NCBI RefSeq assembly: GCF_004297405.1
Contig: NZ_SCVC01000040.1
Coordinates: 62,001 to 126,000 of the forward strand
Direction of reading: 5' to 3'
Length of the DNA: 64,000 bases
DNA from: Reyranella sp.
GTDB lineage: Bacteria > Pseudomonadota > Alphaproteobacteria > Reyranellales > Reyranellaceae
The position numbers were made by a program, and so were the translations under genes. Shown here in pieces: positions 18,326 through 25,978 of the stretch. The stretch's first letter is position 1. Every line of letters begins with the position of its first letter. A model generated the notes under the pieces. It saw only the letters and a list, made by a program, of their open reading frames with translations, was not told the DNA's origin and searched no databases.

Positions 18326-19053
18326 GCGTGCTTCTGCAGGTCGAGGGGCTGACGCGCCGTTTCGGCGGGCTCGTGGCGGTGGACGCGCTGTCCTTCTCTA
18401 TAGAACCTGGAGAAGTGGTGGGGCTGCTAGGCCCCAACGGATCGGGCAAGACCACGGTGTTGAACTTGCTGTCCGGTGCGCTCAAGGCCGATGCAGGCAG
18501 CATTGCGTTCAAGGGGCAGTCGATCAGCGGGAGTGCCGTGCACACGATTGCACGGCTGGGCGTCGCCCGGACGTTCCAACTTGTCCGGCCTCTGGCGTCA
18601 CTCTCTTGCCATGACAACGTCCTGACCGGCCTTGCCTTCGGCCGCAGCCGTGCTTGGGGAACTGCGGCACGGGCGACGGCCGATGCGCTGCTCGACCGGG
18701 TGGGGCTCGGCCGAGCGCGCGATACGCTGCCGGGGGAACTTACCTACATCGACCAGAAGCGGCTGGAGCTGGCCCGCGCATTGGCGCTGCAGCCCGACCT
18801 ACTGCTGCTCGACGAATGGCTGGCCGGCCTCAACCCGACCGAATTGGAAGAGGGCATTGCCCTGATCCGCAGCCTCAGCGGACAGGGCATCACCATCCTG
18901 CTGGTCGAGCATGTCATGGATGCCATCCGCTCCCTTTGCGGTCGCCTGCTGGTTATGAACACGGGCCGCTTGATTGCGTCCGGCCCGCCGCAACAGGTGC
19001 TGGCCGATCCCGAGGTCGTGCGCGCCTATCTCGGAGACGATGGCGATGCTTGA
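18322..19053 (+). CDS. livG: ABC transporter ATP-binding protein LivG
   Basis: The protein has 243 residues. Walker A is GPNGSGKTT (about 37-45) and Walker B is LLLLDEWLAGL. The signature loop reads LTYIDQKRLELARAL instead of the canonical LSGGQ form. I believe this variant occurs in a LivG subfamily, so the enzyme is probably active. It hydrolyses ATP on the cytoplasmic face of the LivHM permease. Start and stop codons overlap both neighbours. Confidence 0.92.
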   Translation: MSVLLQVEGLTRRFGGLVAVDALSFSIEPGEVVGLLGPNGSGKTTVLNLLSGALKADAGSIAFKGQSISGSAVHTIARLGVARTFQLVRPLASLSCHDNVLTGLAFGRSRAWGTAARATADALLDRVGLGRARDTLPGELTYIDQKRLELARALALQPDLLLLDEWLAGLNPTELEEGIALIRSLSGQGITILLVEHVMDAIRSLCGRLLVMNTGRLIASGPPQQVLADPEVVRAYLGDDGDA

Positions 19054-19765
19054 GGTCGCCCATCTCTCCGTCCAGTACGGCAGGCATCGCGCCGTAGATA
19101 ATGTTGGCCTGACGGTCGGGGCCGGTGAGATCGTCGTTGTGCTGGGCGCCAATGGCGCCGGCAAATCCTCGGTTCTGAAGGCGGTGGCCGGTCTGCAGCG
19201 TCCCGGTACAGGCACGCGGGTGACGCTCGGCGGGCGCGAGCTGGTGGGATTGCCCGCCCACACCATTGTCGAAGCAGGCCTTGCCCTGGTGCCGGAAGGA
19301 CGCGGCATCTTCGGTGAGCTGACAGTGCGCGAGAATCTGCTGCTGGGCGCCTTCGCCCGCCGTGCCCGCGCCGACGAAGACCGCAATCGAGCCCGCGTCC
19401 TGGCGCTGTTCCCGCGACTGGCCGAGCGGCTGGAGCAGACGGCCCGGACGATGAGCGGCGGCGAGCAGCAGATGGTGGCCATCGGCCGGGCGCTGATGTC
19501 GGCGCCCGAGTTCCTGCTGCTCGACGAACCCTCGCTCGGTCTTTCGCCGCTGCTCTGTGGCGAACTGTTCCGCGCACTGGAGCGTATTCGCGGCGACGGC
19601 ATCTCCGTGCTGCTGGTCGAGCAGAACGCCAAGCGCAGCCTGGCCATCGCCGATCGTGGCTATTTGATCGAGAATGGCAGGGTCGTCGGTGCAGGGAGGG
19701 CGGCCGACCTGGCCCGCGATCCGGCGGTCCAACGTGCTTATCTCGGCGGCACAAGGCAGGGCTAG
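19046..19765 (+). CDS. livF: ABC transporter ATP-binding protein LivF
   Basis: The protein has 239 residues. Walker A is GANGAGKSS, the signature is MSGGEQQ and Walker B is FLLLDEPSLGLSP, followed by the switch region LLVEQNAKRSL. I chose ATG 19046 because GGAGA at 19033-19037 is well spaced for it; ATG 19040 is too close. It pairs with LivG as the second ATPase. The stop codon abuts the next ATG. Confidence 0.93.
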   Translation: MLEVAHLSVQYGRHRAVDNVGLTVGAGEIVVVLGANGAGKSSVLKAVAGLQRPGTGTRVTLGGRELVGLPAHTIVEAGLALVPEGRGIFGELTVRENLLLGAFARRARADEDRNRARVLALFPRLAERLEQTARTMSGGEQQMVAIGRALMSAPEFLLLDEPSLGLSPLLCGELFRALERIRGDGISVLLVEQNAKRSLAIADRGYLIENGRVVGAGRAADLARDPAVQRAYLGGTRQG

Positions 19766-20524
19766 ATGGGAATCCTCGAGAACAAGACCTGCATTGTGAC
19801 TGGCGCGGCCGGCAGCCTGGGCCTCGCAAGTGTGCGGCGCTTCGTCGAGGAGGGCGCCCGCGTCATGCTGGTGGATCGCGATCGCGACGGGCTGAGTGCC
19901 GCGCTCAAGAATCTGCCGGAGGGCCGGGCCACCGCCATGCTCGCCGATGTCGCCGACGCTCGCGATACGGCAGCTTATGTGAACGCCACGGTCGCCCGCT
20001 GGGGGCCGATCGACGTGCTGTTCAGCAACGCCGGCATCAGCGGCGTCATCCGTCCGGTGACGGAATACCCCGAAGAGGTGTTCGACGCGGTGATGGCGGT
20101 GAACCTCAAAGGCTCCTTCCTCGCCTGCAAGTATGGGCTGCCGCAGATGCGCGACGGCGGCAGCATTGTCATGACGTCGAGCGTGGTGGGTGTCACCAGC
20201 GATCCGGGCATCGTGGCCTATGCAGCCTCCAAGCATGGCCTGATCGGACTGATGCGCACCGTCGCCAAGGAAGCAGCACCCCGGCGCATCCGGGTCAATG
20301 TTGTGGCGCCGGGACCGATCGACAACGACTTCCAGCGCGAAGTCGAGAGCGGGCTCACCCAGGCACTGGGCACCGACGCGGGCAAGTTTCTCGATTCGGT
20401 CATCCCGCTCGGCCGGCACGCTAGCGCCGAGGAGGTATCGCGCACGGTGCTGTTCCTGGCCTCGGAGCAGAGCTCCTTCACGACCGGAAGCGTCGTGATG
20501 GCGGACGGCGGCATGCACATCTGA
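19766..20524 (+). CDS. SDR family oxidoreductase (classical)
   Basis: The protein has 252 residues: TGAAGSLG cofactor loop at 12-19, SNAG motif, catalytic serine in MTSSVVG and YAASK active site. An aspartate near the end of beta-2 (LVDRDRD) suggests NAD rather than NADP. It oxidises a hydroxyl or reduces a ketone. It directly abuts livF, so it probably acts on the imported compound together with the cupin enzyme encoded after it. Confidence 0.88.
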   Translation: MGILENKTCIVTGAAGSLGLASVRRFVEEGARVMLVDRDRDGLSAALKNLPEGRATAMLADVADARDTAAYVNATVARWGPIDVLFSNAGISGVIRPVTEYPEEVFDAVMAVNLKGSFLACKYGLPQMRDGGSIVMTSSVVGVTSDPGIVAYAASKHGLIGLMRTVAKEAAPRRIRVNVVAPGPIDNDFQREVESGLTQALGTDAGKFLDSVIPLGRHASAEEVSRTVLFLASEQSSFTTGSVVMADGGMHI

Positions 20525-20547
20525 AAGAAACGACAAAGGAGGAAGGG

Positions 20548-21063
20548 ATGGAATTCTGGCGCAACCTCAAGCCCATCGAGAAGGTCTTCCAGCCCGATGC
20601 CTTGCCGGAGGTCTATACCGCCGACGCGGCGACCGATGACGAGCGCTACTACGTGCCCTTCACCGAGACTGTGTCGTCGCGACCGCTCTGGATCTCGCCC
20701 AGCCAGAACAAATGGTGCGACATCCTGATGGCCAAGGCCGCCGGGCTGGTGAACCGGCACTATCACCCGCACGAGGTCTTCGCCTACACGATCTCGGGCA
20801 AGTGGGGGTATCTCGAGCATGATTGGACGGCCACCAAAGGCGACTTCATCTACGAGACGCCGGGCGAGGCCCACACGCTGGTGGCCTACGACCATCCCGA
20901 CCCGATGAAGGTGTTTTTCATCGTCAAAGGCCCGCTGGTCTGGCTGGACGAGAAGGGCGATCCGGATGGCTACTTCGACGTCCACCAGTACATCGCGCTC
21001 TGTAAGGCGCACTATGACAAGGTCGGTCTGGGTTCGGCCCTGATCGACAAGCTCTATCGCTGA
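20548..21063 (+). CDS. Cupin protein, 2,4'-dihydroxyacetophenone dioxygenase-like
   Basis: The protein has 171 residues with one cupin barrel. The metal motif is NRHYHPHEVFAYTISGKWGY, supplying His residues and a Glu, and ETPGEAHTLV supplies the last His. This pattern is that of the 2,4'-dihydroxyacetophenone dioxygenase family, iron enzymes that cut an aryl ketone side chain into a benzoate and formate. The substrate here is unproven. A strong AAGGAGGAAGG ribosome site precedes it. Its 3' end overlaps the convergent rnk-like gene by 10 bases. Confidence 0.78.
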   Translation: MEFWRNLKPIEKVFQPDALPEVYTADAATDDERYYVPFTETVSSRPLWISPSQNKWCDILMAKAAGLVNRHYHPHEVFAYTISGKWGYLEHDWTATKGDFIYETPGEAHTLVAYDHPDPMKVFFIVKGPLVWLDEKGDPDGYFDVHQYIALCKAHYDKVGLGSALIDKLYR

Positions 21064-21467
21064 AAAGCGGTCTTGCCGCTTCTTACTTCCAGAAGTCGCA
21101 CGGCCCGCGGTGTCCCTTGCGAATCGAGCCACGACATGCGCTGCCCGACGGACAGGCCGAGCAGTGCCGTGCCGACCGAGCTGAGAACGGAGATCATACC
21201 AAGCGACCGCCGACCGCTGCTCGTCACCAGGGTCACGTCGTGAATCGCACCGCTTCGTTCTTCGAGATAGCTCCCCGGCACATGGAGCGTCAGGCAATCT
21301 GCTGGCACCTCCGCCCCGCGGACGATGTGAGCACGATGCAACTCGTCGGCCAAACGTGACGCCGAAACGTAGCGGCCGGCGGCAATCGCCTCGCGAACGA
21401 GTTCGGAAAGGACGGAGAGGTCTTCGCTTGTCACCGTGATGCCGGGACGCTCATCGTTCTTGAGCAT
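21054..21467 (-). CDS. rnk: Nucleoside diphosphate kinase regulator Rnk / GreA C-terminal domain protein
   Basis: From ATG 21467 the protein is 137 residues, the length of E. coli Rnk. The C-terminal domain shows ADELHRAHIV, VPADCLTLH, VTLVTSSGRRSLGMISVLSSVGTALLGLSVGQ and a final RAVRLLEV strand, which is the GreA/GreB C-terminal FKBP-like domain. Rnk-family proteins bind RNA polymerase without the coiled coil that GreA uses for transcript cleavage. The frame stays open to 21584, but the extra 39 residues do not resemble the family. No strong ribosome site is visible before 21467. Confidence 0.78.
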   Translation of the reverse strand: MLKNDERPGITVTSEDLSVLSELVREAIAAGRYVSASRLADELHRAHIVRGAEVPADCLTLHVPGSYLEERSGAIHDVTLVTSSGRRSLGMISVLSSVGTALLGLSVGQRMSWLDSQGTPRAVRLLEVRSGKTAFQR

Positions 21468-21735
21468 TGTGGGAGCATCATCGAGAGCGGTCGCTAACAA
21501 GTCAAAGCGACGAACCGCGCGTCGCAGCCAACTTGAATTCGGTGAGCAAGCCACCACATTGCGAACCATGTCTGCGCGAACCAATGCTCATCAGATGAGG
21601 CTGCCCAATAAGGCGCATGCCTTCTCCCGGGACGGGTTCGCGACCTTCTGACGTCCGCTCCATCCCGGGTCTTCTCGCAACAATACGATCGTTGTGTCGG
21701 CGTACGAACATGCGGCGCCGTGATGGAGGGGGAGC

Positions 21736-21954
21736 GTGGTCGCTCGGCTTGTGGGCTTGTACTGCTACGACTGCAATCGCGACGTGCCGCGTGCGGCCAT
21801 TCGGTGTGTTTGGTGCTTCGGCCGGGTCGAGTTCTTCAGGGGAGATGGTCGCGGCGACGATGGCAGAGACGTCGTTCTTCCGGCGCAGGACACTTTTGAA
21901 TGCGCCCGGCCGGTCATCGCTGCGACGGCCCCATCGACGCCCCGCCGTGTTTGA
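21736..21954 (+). CDS. Putative small zinc-ribbon protein
   Basis: The 72-codon frame starts at GTG with GGAGGGGGA just upstream, a strong ribosome site. The N-terminal half reads YCYDCNRD then RCVWCFGR, that is two CxxC knuckles 15 residues apart, as in a zinc ribbon. The C-terminal half is polar and low complexity. I do not recognise a family. The strong ribosome site and paired knuckles argue that it is real, but a chance frame in GC-rich DNA cannot be excluded. Confidence 0.45.
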   Translation: MVARLVGLYCYDCNRDVPRAAIRCVWCFGRVEFFRGDGRGDDGRDVVLPAQDTFECARPVIAATAPSTPRRV

Positions 21955-22276
21955 CTTCCTGTGCGAAGTATCCCACGTATGTCGGCATCATGCTGAGGTT
22001 CCCGACTTACTGTCGATTCCTTTGCCGTACGGGCAATCTGATCGCGGGCATCTAGCCCCGAGCTCATCGCGCGTCGTCGCATCCCGGGCTCGGGGAAACT
22101 AACACCAAGACAACCGAATACGCTGATCTTGGTGTGACGGGCTCGCTGAAGCGGCCGGAACGACGCTTTCTGACACATTCGGATTTCGCGCTCGCGAGTT
22201 GCACTCGCCAGTGGATCGTCGCGCGCGGGCCCGCGCAGGCTAAAGGCAGGAACGTCCATCGCAGAGGAGGTGGCAC
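21955..22276. other. Leader region of the polyamine locus with hairpin
   Basis: No convincing gene is seen in these 322 bases. ACACCAAGA (22102-22110) and TCTTGGTGT (22127-22135) are perfect 9-base arms around a 16-base loop. The hairpin lies 141 bases upstream of the small ORF that opens the spermidine genes, so it may belong to a 5' untranslated leader. 21468-21735, between rnk and the zinc-ribbon frame, shows no gene I can support. Confidence 0.35.
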
Positions 22277-22483
22277 ATGACATCCGGAACAGACGACAAG
22301 GCTCTGCGGGCGCAAAGCAGATCCGGGATGGAGGGAGCTCGGGACAACGTCGTAACGCTCATTCCCAAAGCCAGAATCGAGACGGCCGCGAAAAAGCGCG
22401 CCACCGAGCTTCCTGTGCCTGATCAGAAGGTCGACCCGCGTCGTCACGATGGCGACGACGATCCTGGACCGAGTGCAGCCTGA
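22277..22483 (+). CDS. Small hypothetical protein upstream of the spermidine genes
   Basis: The protein has 68 residues, charged and probably disordered: rich in Asp, Arg, Lys and Ala, with no hydrophobic core or signal peptide. I do not recognise it. A strong GGAGG six bases before ATG 22277 (in GAGGAGGTGGCAC) supports translation. A perfect 10-bp hairpin starts one base after its stop codon, and speD begins about 90 bases downstream. It could be a regulatory upstream ORF or an independent small protein. Confidence 0.55.
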   Translation: MTSGTDDKALRAQSRSGMEGARDNVVTLIPKARIETAAKKRATELPVPDQKVDPRRHDGDDDPGPSAA

Positions 22484-22507
22484 GCCGATGCCGCATCCGG
22501 CATCGGC
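22484..22507 (+). promoter_or_regulatory. Perfect 10-bp hairpin between small ORF and speD
   Basis: GCCGATGCCG and CGGCATCGGC flank a CATC tetraloop. The stem starts directly after the TGA of the 68-residue ORF. No T run follows, so it is not a standard intrinsic terminator. It may stabilise or process the mRNA or modulate speD translation. Confidence 0.45.
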
Positions 22508-22573
22508 GACGCGCCTGATGCCTCTCTCTGTCTACGTTCATCAGCAGGGTCCCTGCGTAGGAGGGAAAACTGA

Positions 22574-23032
22574 ATGGAGAAAGTCGTTCGCGTCGGCATG
22601 GCGACGCTTCGGAATGAACGCGCCAACGGCCACGACGTTTCGCATGAACCTGCGCTCGACCACGACCACTTCATCGAGCGGGACGGCATGCGATTCGCCG
22701 GAACCCATCTCATCGTCGATCTCTGGCAGGCATCCAACCTCGATGACATCGATGCGGTGGACGCGGCGCTACGCAAGGCGGCAGACGCTGCAGGTGCCAC
22801 TCTCCTCAACATCGACCTGCATTCCTTTACGCCCAACGGTGGGATCACAGGCGTGGCCGTGCTCGCCGAAAGTCATATCTCGATCCACACGTGGCCGGAG
22901 CATGCCTATGCGGCAGTGGACGTCTTCATGTGCGGGGATGCGCAACCCCACAAGGCGGTCGAGATGCTCAAGCGTGCCTTCTTGCCGGGGATGCTGACGA
23001 TTTCCGAGCACAGACGGGGAGTGATGCCGTGA
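22574..23032 (+). CDS. speD: S-adenosylmethionine decarboxylase proenzyme
   Basis: The protein has 152 residues. The motif LAESHISIHTWPEH marks the self-cleavage site between Glu99 and Ser100; Ser100 becomes the pyruvoyl cofactor. A cysteine in DVFMCGD and a histidine in the motif complete the active site of the short prokaryotic class. It makes decarboxylated SAM, the aminopropyl donor for spermidine. An extension of about 35 residues precedes the usual start (GTHLIVDLW). GGAGGG lies 9 bases upstream of the chosen ATG. The stop overlaps the GTG of speE by four bases. Confidence 0.93.
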   Translation: MEKVVRVGMATLRNERANGHDVSHEPALDHDHFIERDGMRFAGTHLIVDLWQASNLDDIDAVDAALRKAADAAGATLLNIDLHSFTPNGGITGVAVLAESHISIHTWPEHAYAAVDVFMCGDAQPHKAVEMLKRAFLPGMLTISEHRRGVMP

Positions 23033-23871
23033 GGTCGTTCCTGGAGAAGTCGTCCGATCACCATTCACAGGTGCTGTCGGTCGATCGGGTTTTGCACCAC
23101 GGCCGGACCGCTTTTCAGGATGTCCTCATCTTCGAGAACCGGCTCTTCGGCAAAGTTCTCGTGCTTGATGGCGTCATCCAGCTGACCGAATGGGACAACC
23201 ACATCTATCATGAGATGATCGCGCACGTGCCGCTGATGGCGCATGGCTTGGCGGAGCGGGTACTCATCATCGGTGGTGGGGACGGGGGCGCGCTCAGGGA
23301 AGTGCTCAAGCACCCAGTCAGGGAGGTCGTCCTGATCGAGATCGATCGCGAGGTCATCGAGCTTTCGCAACGGTTTTTTCCGGACGTGTCGGCCGGAGCC
23401 TTCTCCGATCCACGTTCCACGGTAATCGTGAGCGATGGCATCGAGTACATCGCCGAGACGGAGTCGCACTTCGATGTCGTCATCATAGATTCGACCGATC
23501 CTATCGGGCCCGGCGAGCAGCTTTTCTCTGAGGTTTTCTATCGTCGCTGTCGAAGCCGGCTCTCTCCCGGCGGGATCGTTGTGGTGCAAAGCGGTGTTGG
23601 GTTCCATCAGCCGGAGCCGTTGGCAAACGTCTGCGATCGTCTGGCGGGCGTCTTCGGGACGGCAAAGCCCTTCCTCGCGCCGGTGCCGACCTACGCGGCG
23701 GGCGCGCTGGCGCTCGTTGCCGCCGGCTCGTCCGGCAAGGCATTGCGACCTCCGAAGAAGATCCTGCAGGAACAGTTTCGCCCGCTGGAGGGCAAGACCC
23801 GCTACTATCGACCGGAAGTGCACCGAGCTGCCTTCACCATGGCGCCGGTATTCGGGCAAGGGCGCACCTAG
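23029..23871 (+). CDS. speE: Spermidine synthase
   Basis: The protein has 280 residues. It shows an N-terminal beta domain ending in DGVIQLTEWDNHIYHEM, a cofactor loop IGGGDGGALRE, a VLIEIDREVIE acidic residue and the catalytic DSTDPIGPGEQLFSEVFY. It transfers an aminopropyl group from decarboxylated SAM to putrescine. The GTG start overlaps the speD stop, so the two enzymes of the pathway are coupled. No ornithine or arginine decarboxylase gene lies nearby, so putrescine must come from elsewhere. Confidence 0.95.
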   Translation: MRSFLEKSSDHHSQVLSVDRVLHHGRTAFQDVLIFENRLFGKVLVLDGVIQLTEWDNHIYHEMIAHVPLMAHGLAERVLIIGGGDGGALREVLKHPVREVVLIEIDREVIELSQRFFPDVSAGAFSDPRSTVIVSDGIEYIAETESHFDVVIIDSTDPIGPGEQLFSEVFYRRCRSRLSPGGIVVVQSGVGFHQPEPLANVCDRLAGVFGTAKPFLAPVPTYAAGALALVAAGSSGKALRPPKKILQEQFRPLEGKTRYYRPEVHRAAFTMAPVFGQGRT

Positions 23872-23875
23872 CTGT

Positions 23876-24287
23876 ATGGACGCGCCGCCGAGGAGGATAC
23901 TTCTGGCGACAGATCTCAGCGCTCGCGGCGATCGTGCGCTTCCCAGAACAGACGCTGACAGTCTTCCACGCCTATAGCGCTCCAGTGTCCGGGTTGGTGG
24001 CAAACGCGGCGTCCTATCGGAGGGAGTACCGGAAAGTGGCCGCGCGGGAGTGCGAGGCCTTCCTAGAGACGGTCGCCAGGCCAAAGACCGGCTGGCGGGA
24101 ACCTCGCGTGTTTGTCGAGGACGGCGCTCCAGGCTCCTTGCTGCGCGACTACGTAGAGGACCAGGAAGTCGATCTGGTCGTCCTCGGATCAAGCGGGCGC
24201 AACGCGATCGTGGACGTCCTTGTCGGCTGCGCTGCAAAGTCGATCAGGCACGAAGTGCCCTGCGACACCCTGCTCGTCAGGAGCTGA
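23876..24287 (+). pseudogene. Universal stress protein (UspA family), frameshifted with internal loss
   Basis: Two frames together make a UspA-type protein. ATG 23876 opens with APPRRILLATDLSARGDRA, the first strand and helix start of the family, and then runs into TAG. A different frame, open from about 23934, gives TLTVFHAYSAPV through VDLVVLGSSGRNAIVDVLVGCAAKSIRHEVPCDTLLVRS, the rest of the domain with the GS(x)GR ATP-binding loop. The first helix between the pieces is mostly missing, so the lesion is a deletion of non-triplet size rather than a single slip. A GTG at 23934 could still give a 117-residue fragment lacking strand one. Confidence 0.7.
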
Positions 24288-24298
24288 TTCTATTGTAC

Positions 24299-24321
24299 CC
24301 TCATGAGGTCTTCTCATGAGA
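24299..24321. repeat. Two adjacent 10-bp palindromes
   Basis: CCTCATGAGG (24299-24308) and TCTCATGAGA (24312-24321) share the core CTCATGAG, with centres 13 bases apart. They lie in the gap between the broken stress gene and the CmcJ/NvfI-family gene. They could form a tandem operator or a small hairpin. No function is assigned. Confidence 0.3.
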
Positions 24322-24387
24322 TTCCAGCTCTTGAACGCTGTAGTTCCCTGACGATGTCAGAGGGGCAAACCAGTCACGGGTGCGATC

Positions 24388-25245
24388 ATGCCTGACGTCA
24401 GAGCTGCCGATTCCACCAATCTCGTTCGTCCGCCAATGGCGGCCTGGGTCGAGGCGCCGGTCAATTACCTGGCCGATCTCAGCATCAAGCCGGTCACCTA
24501 CAATCCGCCGCTCGGCACGGGGCTGCCGCGACGTGAAGGGAACTACCGCGACTTCGTGGTGCGCATTCACGACGCCCGGCCATTCGTGCGCGATCTCTCG
24601 CTCGATCGCCAGGCGTTTATCCTGACGCATCATGATACGGAGGTCCGTGACTTCCTCGATGAAGAGGAGGTACGCACCAGATATCACGCCGAGGTCGAGG
24701 CGCTGATCAAGCGCGAAACCGGCGCGGCCAAGGTCGTGGTCTTCGATCATACGGTGCGCACGGCTGATCGCGCGGTGGAGCGTGGTCTACGTACTCCAGT
24801 GCGCAGTGTGCACAACGACTACACCGAAAAGTCAGGCCCTCAGAGGGTGCGTGATCTGCTCCCCGCCGACGAAGCCGAGGTACGGCTCAAGAAGCGCTTC
24901 GCCGAGTACAATGTGTGGCGCAACATCGACCAAGCGCCGATCGAGATGGCGCCACTGGGCTTCGTCGATTCCGAAAGCATGGCACCGCGCGATCTCGCTA
25001 TCTGCGACCTGGTCTATGCCGACCGCACCGGTGAGATCTACCAGGGCGTCTACAACGCCGATCACCGCTGGTGCTACTTCCCGGCGATGACGCGCGACGA
25101 GGCCATCCTGATCAAGTGCTACGACTCGCTGAAGGATGGTCGGGCGCGCTTCTCGCTGCATTCAGCGTTCGACGATCCGACGTCGCCGGCCAATGCGAGG
25201 CCGCGCCAGAGCATCGAGGCCAGGGCCTTCGCTTTCTTCGACTGA
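24388..25245 (+). CDS. CmcJ/NvfI (AsaB-like) family oxidoreductase
   Basis: The protein has 285 residues. The stretches VVVFDHTVR, VHNDYTEKSGPQRVRDLL, NVWRNI, DLVYADRTGEIY, YNADHRWCYFPAM and ILIKCYDS match the family that includes CmcJ of cephamycin synthesis and the fungal NvfI/AsaB proteins. NvfI is an iron/2-oxoglutarate-dependent oxygenase, and the His and Asp in VHNDYT could be metal ligands. The gene stands alone between a broken stress gene and a convergent hydrolase, so context gives no substrate. The start has no strong ribosome site. Confidence 0.75.
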   Translation: MPDVRAADSTNLVRPPMAAWVEAPVNYLADLSIKPVTYNPPLGTGLPRREGNYRDFVVRIHDARPFVRDLSLDRQAFILTHHDTEVRDFLDEEEVRTRYHAEVEALIKRETGAAKVVVFDHTVRTADRAVERGLRTPVRSVHNDYTEKSGPQRVRDLLPADEAEVRLKKRFAEYNVWRNIDQAPIEMAPLGFVDSESMAPRDLAICDLVYADRTGEIYQGVYNADHRWCYFPAMTRDEAILIKCYDSLKDGRARFSLHSAFDDPTSPANARPRQSIEARAFAFFD

Positions 25246-25251
25246 ACGGGA

Positions 25252-25971
25252 CTACGAGTTCGCGATCGCTTCGAGGTGCTCGACCAGTTCCTCGGGATTG
25301 CTGAAGAACGGCGAGTGCCCGCATTCCATCGTGATCACCTTGCACGGTGTCATCTTGACCATCTCGCGCTGCAGCCGGATGCGGATCGCATTGTCGAAGG
25401 TGCACTCGATATACCAGCGCGGCACCGAACCGAATCGGTCCTCCGTGAGCGTCACGGGCGTGGTCGAGATCGAAAGCGGCTGGGGCCGAAGCCGCTCCAT
25501 TGCCTTGTAGCGGTCCTCCGGCGAGACGTCGGAGTAGAAGAGGGCAGGCAGCTTGTCGCGCGCGAATGTGTAAGTCTTGCCATCGGGGCTGACCTGGCGG
25601 GACAGCCGGAACATCGCATCGGGTTCGAGGTTGGTCATGTCCCGGCCGCACTTGCCCGAGGTCGGCAACAGGGCGCAGAGGTAGACCAGTGCCTTCAGCT
25701 TGCGTCGCCGCGCTTCGGCAAGCTGGCTGATCGTGATGCCGCCCAACGAATGGCCGACCAGAATGACCTGGTCGTCCATCTTGTCGAGCAGGCGGGCGAG
25801 CTTTTCGACATTGTCGGCCAAGGTCACGACGGCCGGCGGAGTCTGGTCCTTGCCGAGGCCGGGGAGATCGGGGGCGCAGACCTTGTGGCCGTTGGCCTCG
25901 AGGAGCGGCACGACCTTCTCCCAGGACCAACCACCCGTGCACGCGCCGTGTACCAGTAGAAATGTCGCCAT
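25252..25971 (-). CDS. Alpha/beta hydrolase (esterase, plant methylesterase/HNL-like)
   Basis: The protein has 239 residues. The N-terminus FLLVHGACTGGWSWEKV carries the oxyanion loop, the nucleophile is S75 in GHSLGG, and His219 in ECGHSPF completes the triad. The layout is like plant methylesterases and hydroxynitrile lyases. It may cleave a small ester. It is seven bases downstream of the SDR gene on the same strand and probably shares its mRNA. Confidence 0.85.
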   Translation of the reverse strand: MATFLLVHGACTGGWSWEKVVPLLEANGHKVCAPDLPGLGKDQTPPAVVTLADNVEKLARLLDKMDDQVILVGHSLGGITISQLAEARRRKLKALVYLCALLPTSGKCGRDMTNLEPDAMFRLSRQVSPDGKTYTFARDKLPALFYSDVSPEDRYKAMERLRPQPLSISTTPVTLTEDRFGSVPRWYIECTFDNAIRIRLQREMVKMTPCKVITMECGHSPFFSNPEELVEHLEAIANS

Positions 25972-25978
25972 GATCCGC

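Noticed and set aside
18322-19053. LivG called inactive because LSGGQ is altered
   Set aside because: Walker A, Walker B and the catalytic Glu remain, and I believe similar signature variants occur in LivG relatives.
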